Of a DNA stretch of 64,000 bases, positions 23,900 to 36,014 are shown in pieces. The notes below the pieces were generated by a model. It saw only the letters and a list, made by a program, of their open reading frames with translations. It ran no database searches and was not told the DNA's origin. A program made the translations under genes and the position numbers. Origin of the DNA: Piper betle. Taxonomy: Eukaryota > Streptophyta > Magnoliopsida > Piperales > Piperaceae. How positions within the stretch are numbered: the first letter of the stretch is position 1; every line of letters starts with the position of its first letter. The stretch spans positions 1-64,000 of the forward strand of contig JAURVB010012329.1 in assembly GCA_033002965.1 (NCBI GenBank), in the 5' to 3' direction.

Positions 23900-26145
23900 C
23901 TATCTCAACTCGACTTTCACTTGATCAACAGAAAGCCCATCAGAAGAATCTCCCATATGGGTAGTTTTAATTTGTCTATCAGCGTCCGTTCTATCTTCCA
24001 GATGACCATTAGCACTGGCTTGAGTTTGCGCCTCTCCTATCCAATCAGTCATTTGGCAATGCTCATGAAAAAGCAGAACATCTTTTTGTTCCATTGAAAG
24101 CGATAGATGATCTTTAAGTAGCAGATTGCAATGCAAATATTCAGAATGAGAAGACTTTCTTTGCTCTAAACCATTTACTCCAGTTGGGTGCATCGTCTCA
24201 GGAACAATCCTCCTCCTCAGATCAAACCTTGATGCTCCGCAACATGTCTGACTCAGAATTCGAATAGCTAGTTTTTGTAGATCAGGACAGTGTCCTCCAA
24301 ATGCCGACCACCATTGCGCTGCATGGCAAGTAAGAACATCAAGCAATTTTCGAAGCACAAATATCATCTACCCAAAAAAATTTGACATAACCATTTCCTA
24401 AAGCAATGCATAGATTGAGTCAATAGAAATGATACAGCAAATAAAGTATGTATCCCCACCTGGAAGAAGTTGCCTTCGCTTCTCTATGGCAATATTCTGA
24501 CCAAAATTACCACTAGCCGCGCGATACTCCTCAAGCTGTTTCACTATACGGTCTTGGGTTGCCCGAGCGTCGGCCATTCGCACTATGCAGCATAGCAAGC
24601 CACTGGCAACTTCTGCATCAGCAAAGAAATCATCGGCATAAAACAGAGCTGGGTTCAGAAAGTATCCAGCACAATGCACGGGGCTGTGGAGCCGATTATC
24701 CCAAATGTCATCTATGACCTCCCACAGAGGCTCGTACTTAGTTTGGACATTGCCAAAATTGTTTTTAACCTTCTCTTTAGCTTGGTCCATGGTTTCATAT
24801 ATGTATCCAATTGAAGGATTACGGTCACCGTTAATCAGACGGGCAACACAAACAAGGGGGATGGCAGCATTCAAGGCATCTTCAGATGCAGACCAAAACT
24901 GATGGTTCTGAACCAACTTGGCCACGTTCTTCCCTTCACTCCCACTAGCCCAGACAGAGGACTTCCACTCGTCTGATTCGAACATACTAATCAAACTCTC
25001 TTTTTCAGAAACAATCACTTCTACCGTAAGAAAGGGGAAGCAGATTTCACTGTCGACATTCTAATCAAGTCCTTTCCCAAAGTATATCTCTTCATCATTG
25101 CCAAAATCAATGGATTACCGTAAACAAACCTCGTAATGCTCTTGGCCTTGTCCAAAACATCAACAACATGGGCCATGTTTTTAAATTTTTCTAGTATAAG
25201 GTCTATACAATGAATAGCGCACACCGTCCAGAATATCTTCCGACGCTTCTCGGTAATTTTTTTGCCTACACCCTCCATGATGTGCGATACACGATAAGTA
25301 ACAACCTGCACCACATTGTCTGCTCCAACCTCCTCAATAACTTCATCAATCAACAAGAACAATTTATCAACGTCAGTGATGGAATCAGAAACATCCGCTG
25401 ATTTGATAAATATGGTGCCCTGCGAACTGTCCACCAAAAAAACCAGTATGATCCGCCCGTTTTCATCCAACCAGGAATCCAACAAGATACTACACCCTGT
25501 CATCCCCCAAGAACTCTTAACCATGTTCACATGCTCAACAACCTCGTCATCTTCCCCACGAGCCATACACTCCATTAGCTCGGCACTAGTAGGAGCATTA
25601 TGTCCACTTCCTACCTCCATTGCAACTTCAAGCATTCTCTTAAAGGAAGGCGAATCGGCCACCTCGAAACCAAGCCCAGATTCACCAAAAAAGTCACCAA
25701 TGCATCTGAGAAGCCTCCTCGACGCCTTCCCCTTGCCACCATCACAATTCAAGCCCCCATTAGCTACTGGCATCGCAAACAGACCACCCTCCCCTCCAAC
25801 CTGACCCAAAAAGCCGCCCTCACCAATCCTCCGCCTCTTCCCAACCTCACTAGGATCCAAACCAGCAGCCCACTGCCGCGTGCTGCTCCGGCCAGACACC
25901 TGCGCAGCTTCTCTCTTCAAAGCCTGGCTCTTCTGACCAATGATCAAATCATTGAAAGCGGTCTTAACATCAGCAGGGACCTTAACACAGGGCACAACAT
26001 CGCCACGAACACCGCCAAGATGGTACCTGAGCCTGTTGAATCCACTCACAACCTTACCACAGTAGTTGCATCGTATCCTCCTCCTTTCCTTGTCAATGGC
26101 CGCACCATGGCCCCGAATATCCGTCAACTCCTCATGACCATCCAT
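23900..26145 (-). CDS. BED zinc finger / hAT-transposase-derived (DUF659) protein, one frame break
   Basis: This belongs to a domesticated hAT-transposase family of flowering plants, probably nuclear and DNA-binding. The chosen ATG is at 26145 (MDGHEELTDIRGHG); the frame opens slightly earlier but without an ATG. A BED finger follows: C26-x2-C29, H42 and C53. A basic linker holds GKRRRIG, then a DUF659 region with GCSILLDSWLDENGR, then an alpha-helical part with the MADARATQDRIVKQL stretch. Exon 1 ends at 24460 (donor CCAG|GTGGGG) and exon 2 starts at 24318 (acceptor TGCAG|CGCAATGG), rebuilding LLPAQWWSAFGGHCPDLQKL, the hAT C-terminal dimerisation core. The stop is at 23900. The frame shifts once at a C4 run near 25033; one more C restores a 701-aa protein. 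The C-terminal part lacks the canonical transposase motifs, which agrees with a non-catalytic host role. Confidence 0.88.
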
Positions 26146-26640
26146 ACTAGATATGATATACAATATGATATCACACCAACCTCAATCAAATGGTGCTAAT
26201 CCAAGTAGAAAAACCCAGATTCTTGCCTACTCCACCATTAGATAACCTTCGAAAAATCCAATAACAAGAAGTACGGTCCCTAGTACGGCATACCAACCGT
26301 GAAACCGAACTTAAACAGTGCAAAGAATCAATCTTGTCGAACAAAGTGCCCAAAAAAGGATCTAAAAAGCTTGCAACGCAGAATCGCAGATCCCTCCGAA
26401 AAAGCGACCCCTTGTGCCGAATATATGGTCGTATTGGTTCCTGTAAATTGGGGGAAAGATGGCTTCTTTCGCATTAGGAGGACATACAGTGCTAACATGA
26501 GCGAGTAGGGGAGGTATGATGGAGAGGAGGTGAGAGCTTTACCTTTGGAGAGAGGAAGGAGGTCGTCAATGGCGTCGGGCAGAAGACGAAGATGGATTGG
26601 GGAGACGCCCGTGTAAGGGGTTTATAAACGTGATTGTATT
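26146..26640 (-). promoter_or_regulatory. 5' untranslated region and probable leader intron of BED/hAT gene
   Basis: On the minus strand a good donor (TCCAAAG|GTAAAGCTC) occurs near 26543, upstream of the ATG. It would give a leader intron ending somewhere before 26163. The placement is inferred from the splice signal alone. Confidence 0.4.
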
Positions 26641-27433
26641 GGGCTGAGGAAATGGGCCTCGGCCCATAATATTGGCTCACCAGATATGGTCCGCGGTCCG
26701 CCAGCGCAGGATCTGGCTGCGGTTGTCCGAGTAAAATCCAGGTTGTCCCACGAGGGTTTTAGTGTCGGTTTATTTGGGTTAATAGGGTTTGACCTTTCTT
26801 GCCGTGGTTCATGTATGATATGGTATAAGTTTATTCGGCCTTAGCCTCATCTGGGGCTTAGTACGCCTATTTAGATGTTCCATATCCAGTTTTCATGTTT
26901 GGTCTAGTCGAGATCATGTCACTCGTGTGTTTTTTTATGTGTTTGCCGTATATTTGATAACCTTTTAGGATTGTCGTAACCCTTCTTTGGAGACATGCAG
27001 TACACTTCCTGAGGTGGACCCGATCGCGTTAAAGTGAAAACCTTATATTTTTTAGTTTTGTGGTAACTCAACTCATACTTCTTTACCTAACCAACTCATA
27101 CATCTTTATTTAATCCAACTCATACATTTTTAGGTTTGACATCAATACCTATAACATTACCAAGATACACATACCTCTTTAGGTATAACACCCATACCAT
27201 GACATCTACAAGTCAACCACCTTTTTTTAAAGTCATCCTTTCTCTCACCTTTTCACCATCTCCAACAAATTCTTCTTTTCTCCTTGGCCTTTTTTTCCTC
27301 TTTGGAGCTCCAATTACCCTCCTCCATGTTTCTAGCCTCCTAAGATGGTAGGCTTTGAGGTTGGATGCATCAAAAGACCTCCTATTAGTCTTCCATCATT
27401 AGCTTCACATTTGAACTGCCTCTATTTTTCCTT
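26641..27433. other. Intergenic region
   Basis: No gene is recognised. There is pyrimidine-rich sequence at 27130-27340 and repeats of 'caactcatac' at 27060-27130, where about three imperfect copies are spaced 30-40 bp apart. Confidence 0.45.
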
Positions 27434-27441
27434 GTTTGATG

Positions 27442-29426
27442 CAGTGATGAAAAAATCGGCTAATTCTACTTGGAATCGGCTGATTTAACTCAGATCAGAA
27501 GCAATCCGATTCTAAAATACCTGGTGAATCGGTTAGGTTATAAAATGGTCGTCAAATTGGCCGATTCGTACCAATTCCAACCGATTCATAGATGATTCCA
27601 AATCGGCATAAATCGGGAAGAATCAATTTTATGGCTAAATGATAAAAATACCCTAGGTATGTTAATAAATAAATTATTTACGCATGGGTAAAAATGGAAT
27701 TGAAAGTTTAAAAACCTAAAATCTACCCCTCCCCTTCCTCCGCCCGTTTGCTGCTACCCCTTCCCTTTGGCCTCACCCTCCCTCCACCGTCGACTCCGTG
27801 TGCGTTGGCCTCCCTCAGCCGCCGCTCCTGTGTGTTGCCCCTCCCTCCGCCGGTCCCCGTGTGCCTCAGCCTCCATTCGCCGCCACCCCCATGTGAGTTG
27901 GCATTCCCTCCGCCGCCGCCGCTGTGTGCCTTAGCCTCCCTCCAGCGTCACCCCTCCCTCTGCTACCCTCGTGTGAGCTCCTCCCTCTGCCATCAACAGT
28001 TTTCATTCTTTGCCGACGCCTTTGCATTTTTTTTTAAAAATTTTCATGCTTGCCTTTTCTGTTATATTATTTAACGATACAAGATGAATTGTTTTGAGGT
28101 AGGTTCTCACATTGTGGTTGTTGCGTTGGCTCTCACTTCAATTTTTGAATTCAGATGTTGTTTGTGGTACAAATTCTATGCTGTGAAAATTTGGTGTTTG
28201 TTCTAATTTATGGTTTTGCGTAGTTGTTGAGAATTTGGTGCTGATTTCTTTTTGATATTTAGTTTGCTGTTTGCGATACAAATTGTATGTTGTGCTAATT
28301 TTTTGTTTGTTGTGGGGTATGATTTTTGCTTGTCTTTAGCGTTATTGATGGTTGATTACTATAATTTATGATCTCAATTATCATGTCGCTATTGTAGTTT
28401 TGGCGCTTACTTTGATTTGAACGTAGGGGCTGTGATGGTTGTTCTAGTTTATAAGCATTTGGTATTTGAACGCAGGGGTTGTTGTAGGTCACAACTGGAA
28501 CAAATTCAACATTTTACACATTTGGTATTTGTTCTAGTTTATAATTTTGTATCGTCATTGGCTCATTGATGATTGTTTAATTCAATTAATTTTCTCATAT
28601 TGTTGGCCTGTCATTTTGGCTCTCACTTTGATTTGAAATGAGCTGCTATTTCTGTTATAAATTCTATATTGTGCAGACTTGTTTGTTCGGATATATGATT
28701 TTGAATTTAGTTGTTGTTTCTAGTACAAATTCTATATTGCGCAGATTTGTTGTTTGTTTTGATATATGAGTTGACGTTGTCACTAGCCTACTTGATGGTT
28801 GTTTAATTTAATTTATGATCTCACGCTATCCTGTCGTTTTGGCACTCACTTAGATTTTGAATTTAGTTGTTATTGTATTTTTTATCAGTGCCAAATTTGT
28901 CATAGGGAAAATAGATATTGGATGGTAATATGACACACCAGTTGACATATCCAAGAAACAAGTAGCCTGTAACTTTTGTAAAAAAATCATAAGTGGAGGC
29001 ATATATCACTTCAAGGAACATATTGCTAGAATTAAAGGATGAGTTTGATGATTTAGTAATAACCGTGTAAAATTGTACTAAACCTTGATTTTGTGGACTT
29101 GTATTAATGACTTGTTGTTATCATTTGATAGAGCACAAATGATGATATATGAAACGTTACACTTATGAAATTGTAGTGTAGTGATAATAAATAGTGATGA
29201 TCTTTTATACTTGTATTAAACTATAAACTTGTGTATTTGTGTTGAGAAATTATGTAATTATGTATCTCATGTATTTATATTATGAGTTGTCAAATTTATT
29301 TATATGACCAATTTCAACCGATTCGGACCGATTCAACTGAACCGATTTCTGACCAATTTAGACTGATTTGATCCGATTCAGTGATTCCTTCAAAAACCGA
29401 TTTTGATTTCGATTTTTGCAACCATG
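27442..29426 (+). mobile_element. Non-autonomous hAT element (1985 bp)
   Basis: The left end reads CAGTGATGAAAAAATCGG and the right end, reverse-complemented, reads CATGGTTGCAAAAATCG. The 8-bp direct repeat GTTTGATG flanks it exactly at 27434-27441 and 29427-29434. Subterminal zones are rich in 'accgattc' motifs, the likely transposase-binding repeats. The interior has a C-rich block (27720-27990) and a decayed transposase piece (see 28915-29043). Strand follows that remnant. A related element lies in reverse at 17341-18113. Confidence 0.9.
28915..29043 (+). pseudogene. Decayed BED zinc finger of hAT transposase
   Basis: Within the 27442-29426 element the plus strand reads a BED-finger-like peptide: a Trp, one stop, YDTPVDISKKQVACNFC, KKIISGGIYHFKEHIA, then RIKG and a stop. 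The C-x2-C pair and the H-x4-H ligands are all present, and the spacing fits BED fingers of hAT transposases. An in-frame TAA sits just after the conserved Trp and a TGA follows RIKG. No catalytic domain remains in the element, so it must depend on a transposase supplied elsewhere or be dead. Confidence 0.75.
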
Positions 29427-29434
29427 GTTTGATG

Positions 29435-30514
29435 TATATCGCTTGTAGTTTTGTGTGATTTCATTTTTTATGAAATTGTTAGCATTTAGATATGCATTAG
29501 AAGAAATTTTAGTACTCGTGTATCTTATTTGACCAAGTAAATAAATAAATATGCTTTTTAAAATGCACATAGGTAATTGATCTACATTATTTTGGTATAA
29601 AAATTATATCTTGGTACTATGATATTACATTTGCACGTTTCTTATTTTATTACACTCATAATATGTAGATCTACAACTTTTGTGGGGGTTCTTTTACCTT
29701 TCATGACCTAGAATTTTCATGTATGAGGGTAAAAAGTGAGGAAAGGTGACAACTTTCACTGTTACAGTAATATAAGCGCCCCTTTCTCTAATTTTTACTT
29801 TCTGAGCTTGTAGAATCTGTTGATACACAACATTCCATTTTGTTCATGGTGATGTTTGTAATTCTTAATAAAATTTTAATCCTAATCTAACCACTAAATA
29901 ATGATGAACATCACCTCTAAGTACGCATTATATTTCCTATGTTGTTTGTGAATGTGAGCATGATCTGTGATTGTGTTATATGTTAAGCTGCAAATTATAA
30001 GCTAATAAAATCTAGTAAAAATATATGATACTTAACTAAGTGCATACTTGAAAGATATAAATTTTGGTAATGGGTAAAAATCATATAGATATGTTTTGGA
30101 GGTATTTACCTTAATAGTGTAAAGATGCAGGGTGAAAACTTTTTTTTCACTCTAGTTGTAAATTACCTTAAAATAGGTTAATGATGCTAGATTTGAGAGA
30201 AACTTGGTCCACACCTTACCCTATTTCTTAGTAGCACTGTGACCAATTTTGGGGTCATTTGGGTAGGTTCCCAATTTTATTTGTGAATTTTCAATTTGTT
30301 ATGGTCTAGATAGCTCCTTGAACAGAACATTTAGTGATCCAAATTTAAAAATCCATTTAGGCCCATGTACAAAGTAAATTGGGCTAAACTCTTACTAGAC
30401 TCAAGCTCTTTGTGTTAGCTAACTATGTACAACACCTCAATTCAGCTCACTTTCAAACCGAACCAGAAATGCTATTGCGACCAACCTGTTCAACTGGCCC
30501 TTGGAATACACAAA
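29435..30514. other. Intergenic, probably old LTR-type sequence
   Basis: AT-rich sequence without frames. Stretches such as 'tgacaactttcactgttacagtaa' at 29748-29771 resemble eroded LTR DNA, but I cannot define ends. Confidence 0.35.
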
Positions 30515-32218
30515 TCTAGACATGTACTGCATTGCAGTACCTATAATCCTCCATACTTCTCCGGGTTTGAGGAACTCAAAATGTAGAGTTGTCAGGATCC
30601 TTCGAGAATAGAACACCTTCTCACAAATCTAGAGCCCGCTTTGATTGGCATGTGCACCGCTCGCAGTACATGTAAGTCAATTTTCCTCTTGTCTCACATC
30701 TCACTGGAAAATCAAAAAATTTATATATACATAGGTCTGGGTAGAGATCATAATATAATAGGCTCAAAAGCATCATAATATGGATCTGAGTTTTTAAAAC
30801 AAACTCGAGGGATCTCATCCTTGAGAGTTATTAATCTGAAAAATTATTCTATTAAATGGCCCGTATGAATCCATTACTTGACACGTCTGCTTACCTGTCA
30901 AACTAAATCACAATAGAATGAGAGATCAAACTAGATGTGAGTCCTAAACAGACCTGGTAGAAGCTCCAATCATGTCTACGTGCCTTGGCGGCGAACTCTT
31001 ATTCCGTACCTACACATCAAATTTAAAAGTTAACATCCACTATCTAAATGAGGCATTCACATCATTAGTCCTAAATGACACCTCATTAGCCATATTCACA
31101 TCAAGTCACATCATGATTTCCTAAATTACATTGCAGTTAATTAACATACTTAATTTACCTAATCAATTCAATAGCATTTATTTCATATCATTCAAATCAT
31201 GCAAATTCCTTTTTATTCTGCAATCGAAGCACTCCATCATGTTAATCAATCAAATCCTAACATGTCATACTAATAATTATCAATTTTAAATAATTAAGTC
31301 GAAGGTATTTATACCTCGCGTCGTCAGCAATCAGTGATGATTAGGGTTTGGTTACGCATTTTGGGAGTCTAATTCGGCACCCAACAGAGTCTCTAGCAAT
31401 TTTTCTGCGACTTTTCAGGCCATGTCATTGGGGCTATGGGTCAGCACCGGCTCAGCGAACTCGACATGACCACGGTGAGGGTGATGGTAGCGATGGCCTT
31501 GGGTCGGTTAGGGATGCCTGGGCTTGCCCAATCGGCCTTGGGCCAGTCTTGGCAGTGGCCCTCGGGGAGAAGAAAAGGTTACCTAGGTCAAGGGATGGCA
31601 ATAGGGGCACAGTGACAACGGAGTTAGGTGGTCGGCAGCAAAGTCGGCGGCGGAGTCAGCTGCTCGCTTTGGCAGCTTCATTGCTTCATAGAGACCAGGC
31701 GGCAATCAGGATGGTGGGGGATGGCTCGGCAACTCTCTGGTGGAGTTGGGCGATGTCGATCGACTATGGTTCGATGGCCTGAGGTGGCGTCGGTGGTGGC
31801 ATTCAAGGCGGCAACAAGATGATGGGAGGAAACTTTGTGGTGAAGGGTTTGGTGTCAATTTTGTAATTAAAAATTAAGTCAACTCCGACTCGAGTAAAAA
31901 ATAATAAGTAACTCCTAATAAATTCTAAAAAATACCAGAAAAAATATGAAAAAATACTATAAAATATAATATACTCAATAGCATCAAAATGACATGTTTA
32001 TAACTAATAACCCACCATACTGTTATATACTTTGATAATTCATTTCTTATTATTTTTTTGATGTTATATCATATACTCGGGTACACTTGACTCTCATCGC
32101 TTATAACACACGATTGGCCTCGACTCAGCACACGTGTTATAAAATTAACTCAACTCAAACCGAAGGCTAAACTGCTGGTTTGCTAATGTAAAATTTTAAC
32201 TCGAGTCACGGGTTTTAA
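30515..32218 (-). mobile_element. Truncated old LTR of the long-LTR family
   Basis: Colinear with the inner and right parts of the LTRs at 33965-35977. Shared landmarks are 'tctccgggt.tgaggaactca' and 'gttgtcaggatcc' near 30570, 'ctcgagggatctcatcc' near 30804, 'atttatacctcgcgtcgtc' near 31308, a G-rich block (31430-31830), 'actcgagtcacgggtttta' at the end. About 960 bp corresponding to the LTR start is missing. The open frame at 31348-31782 falls in the G-rich block and is not a gene. Confidence 0.85.
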
Positions 32219-33002
32219 ATTAGGCCTCACTAACCCAAGCCCATTTGGAGTCTTCTAGACTATGAATGAACAATTACAACATTGGTGTGCAACCCAGGAA
32301 CACTATTCCAACATTTTACGGCTGAGCTTAATGGGCTTTGTTCACCTTGATTGGCCCATGTGCCAGCCACGATGGAATTCGCCTATGAACCTTAGAGTTT
32401 AAGGGCCCACCCATCTAAATTTTAACCCATTTAGACATTGTTAGGTCCGTCCAAAAAATCTTTTGGTAAGCCCATTCGATTAAAACTCTAGCATTGATTA
32501 CAGTCTACTAAGTAAACATTAAACCAAAACCTTAATTAAGTTACCTAATAAGGTTTAATACTTAACTTAGGACCTAAGTAAGATAATTAAGTTATGTTTA
32601 AGTGTGAAACATGCATGGAGGTTTTGCCTTGTTTTGTTAGCCAATGTGACCCGAGTCTTATTCGGTTCCATCTTTGTACTTGGTATTGCATGTGATCTCA
32701 CTGACTAGAATATAGAGCTCTACTCATCCAAGTCCATAGGACTCTCCCTTTGCTTGATCTTAGCTTGACTCCCTACGTGTCAAGTTTAACTGCGTTTTAG
32801 ATGTAAAACGCCGTCAAAATCATCAATCGGATCCCTCCAATGTCAAGTCATTTAGCCTTTGATGGTTTTCAAAAGATAAGATCTAGAAACTAAGTATTAA
32901 ATCCTCTCCCAAGCCTATATGTATAAATATGAGTTCATGGCTTTCGAGTAAGAGTGTATACTGGATGTATGAACCACACTAGTACTCCTTCAAACCATGA
33001 GG
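32219..33002 (+). mobile_element. Left part of a repeat interrupted by the 33003-42136 element (inferred)
   Basis: This non-coding DNA ends exactly at the target duplication TGAGG (32998-33002) and should continue at 42137. It has an LTR-like promoter, with a TATA-like 'tatatgtataaatatgag' near 32917. The continuation to the right ends in a 'gggtattaca' near 43406, like many LTR 3' ends. The left boundary is unknown. Confidence 0.4.
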
Positions 33003-35977
33003 TGCAACACCCAAATCCGGTTCACACTCGTGAACCGAACCGGCATGTTACAGGCCCCGGTTAGGTCGGCTAACCCGAACCTAACTCATACGGATCCAAT
33101 CTCGGCGTCTTAAGATGAAGATACAATCCGTCATGAGGAACCAACTTGCTATATGCATGTGTGAATGCATAAAACCCTAATAGGATACTACATGGATGTC
33201 ATGCAACCAATTTTTACACCATCACAATTACGAGCAAAATCGATGAAAATTCTGAAGTAAAACTGACAGAGTCTCTCATAAAAGTGCAATTATGGGCCCA
33301 CCCTGTCAAAATAATGTATATATAAATATATCGGCATGCATTAACAATCACACAGAATCTCATTTATAACGTATTCATTCTGAAACTTGGGTCTCAACCC
33401 ACTAAGCTTCCACTGCGCAACTCTGATCATATTTTGCATTCTGTTATTGTGTCTTAACATTCCATTCACATCATATCATCATGCTCAAACATTTAATCAT
33501 AGCATGTGTATAAAATAACATCATAACAAAACATTAAACATTCAATCACCCAATGTGTGTGTGCAGAAGACCTTATTGCTCCTCCGTCCTGGCCGGTCCA
33601 TCCATCTCGTGCTTATCACCTACATATATATAAGAAAAACGTCAGTAACCAGCGTTACTGGTCCGAAAAGAAAATAACTATAGCAAACTGGCTATGAGAG
33701 CAAACTCTCATATGAAAGAAATCATCGTATACTCCACGTGAACACTCTGAAGGGCACTACTGAGGAGCCATTGGGCTGCAAACCCGGTAACATCCCGAAC
33801 TTACTGCTCTGCTGCTGGTACTGTGCTACTCTCAGCACTTCTTTTTCAGTACTTCTCGTAAAACTTTATCCTAAGCCCTCTCCGTACCTCCATATTTCTC
33901 CTGGCCTTGAGCACGAAGGCCGAGTACTCTCAGACAGTCGCCTTTAGTACCCTTTGAACCACAAGTCCGGACATGCACTGTACTAAACAGTACCCGTAAA
34001 CCTCCACGTTCTCCGGGTGTGAGGAACTCAAACGCGGAGTTGTCAGGATCCCTCGGGAATGGAACAGTCCGCTAGCACTAATCCAGAGCCCGCTTTGACT
34101 ATCACGGCATCCTCTGCATGGAACGTGCAGTCGATTTCTCCATCTCTCGTCTCACAGAAACGCGAAAACTAAATATATATATATAGGCTTGGGTAGGGAG
34201 TTATATAATAGGCCCGAAGGCAACTTTTGGTGGATCTTGTTTTCGAAATCAACCTCGAGGGATCTCATCCTCGAGGGGTTATTAATCCAGAAAATATTCG
34301 GTTAAATGGCCCGAGTTAAGTGGGATCCGATAAAATGCCACTTAACCCGTCCTGCAGGCAACAAATTAAACATACAATAGAAAGAGTAAATCAAACGAGT
34401 CCTAAACGGACCTGGTAGAAGCTCCAAGCGTGTCATCGCGCCTAGGTGGGGAGCTCCTATTCCGTACCTACACATCAAAACTAAATACTAACTAAATGAT
34501 GCATCAACTCAATACAATTAAACACAAAATCATCAATCGTCAAATAACCATAAATATGAAGATAACTCTAACTCATCCTATTCCTGACAATTTTATTGTA
34601 TTTTTCCTAAGTTACATCATACACGATTATCATGCTCAACTCGATCTACCTCATTAGACCACTCCCTATTCATTCTCAATTAATTGCATCATGCAATCAT
34701 CACTACACTCATACTCATATGTTTATCATGACAATTATTCAATTCTAGCATGTTATACTAACAATCATAATCAATTTTAAAGAAATCAATCGGAGGTAAT
34801 TATACCTCACGTCGTCGGCAATCGGCGACGGCTAGGGTTCCGTCGTGCGTCTCGGAGCTCGAATTCGGCGCTCCTCGGCGTCCGATGTTCGATCGAGTCT
34901 AACTGGGTGAGCTCCGCGGAAGATCTGGTGAATTCCAGCAAATTCCAGAAATTCCAATTTTCTGGCGGTTTTCCGGCAGCTACTGCGGTTTTTCAGCGGC
35001 TTCCGGTGGTTTTCCGGCTACAATAGCCGGCGGCGTCTACTAGCCGGAAAGTGGTCGTGTTGGGTACCCTCGGAACTGGCTCGGCGAGCCCGACTCATCT
35101 ATGACATCAGCGTGGCCAATGGAGGCGGCGGCTTGCCGGAAAACGGCAAAATAGAGCCGGCGGTGATGGGTCGCTAGATCCGGCCGGCCACGGTGGCAAC
35201 GGCCTCCGTTCCAGTCGGGGAAGGTCGCTGGAAGGCTGAGGGTGCTGAGGCGACCGACCGATCGCGGCGGCGCTGGTCGCCGGCGGCTGGATCGGTGACG
35301 AAAGCGCAACGCGGGCGCGGCGTCGCGGCGTGGCTTCCTTTGTCGCGGCGGTCCGATGGGGGCCGAATCTGGTTGGGGCGGCAGGGCGACGCCGTGGCCG
35401 GGCTGGGCGGCGTCGATCGGCGGCCAGGCGGCGTCGGCCATGGCGGCGGTGGTGCACGAATAGGGGCGGCGCGAGCAGGGTTTGGGGAAGAAGAAAGGAG
35501 AGGTCGAGGTGTGTGTGGTGGCAAACTCGTTAATATTACTTGACTCGTCTCCGGCTCGAGTCAAGTATAATAACTAAGTCATATTAAATCCTAAAAAAAT
35601 TCATAAAAATCGGGAAAAATCCCGTAAAATCAAACAACACCACAACATTATAATGATATGCTCTATGACTAACAACCCACCCAGACTGCCCGAACGCGTC
35701 CTAACACGATAAACGGCCTAATACTAATTATACGATCCACTATATATAAAAATAAAAAAAATGACTGGCATACTCTCATATATCTGATAACTCATTCTGT
35801 TCTGATGTGTTCATGACGTTATCATCATATACTTGGGTACGCATGACCCTCATAGCTCATACACGCGACTGGCATCGGCTCGGTACACGTGTCCTGAAAC
35901 TGACTCAACTCGAAAAAATAACGGTCGACCCGACCGGTTCTGAATATAAAACCCTAACTCGAATCGTGGGTTTTACA
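33003..35977 (-). repeat. 3' LTR (element orientation), 2975 bp
   Basis: Starts TGCAACACCC and ends ggttttaca. It is highly similar over its full length to the 39229-42136 copy, with small indels: an extra segment 'cccggtaacatcccgaac' near 33784, and an extra 'actgcggtttttcagcgg' near 34981. It contains a G-rich block at about 35050-35530 that yields overlapping long frames on both strands. Confidence 0.93.
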
Positions 35978-36014
35978 ATCTTCCCTCCTTATAAAAATTT
36001 CGTCCTCGAAATTT
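35978..36014 (-). other. Polypurine tract and conserved motif of LARD-like element
   Basis: On the minus strand this reads aatttcgaggacgaaattt, then ttataaggagggaagat, directly before the LTR start TGTAAAACCC. This position and sequence mark plus-strand priming in Ty3/gypsy-type elements. Confidence 0.85.

Noticed and set aside
31348..31782. A 144-codon plus-strand frame
   Set aside because: It falls in the G-rich block of a truncated LTR. It has no homologous frame in the other copies and no domain.
35040..35564. Overlapping frames of 116-174 codons on both strands
   Set aside because: They lie in the GC-rich block of an LTR, occur on both strands and recur in the second LTR at 41285-41746. 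There is no domain; this is a compositional effect.
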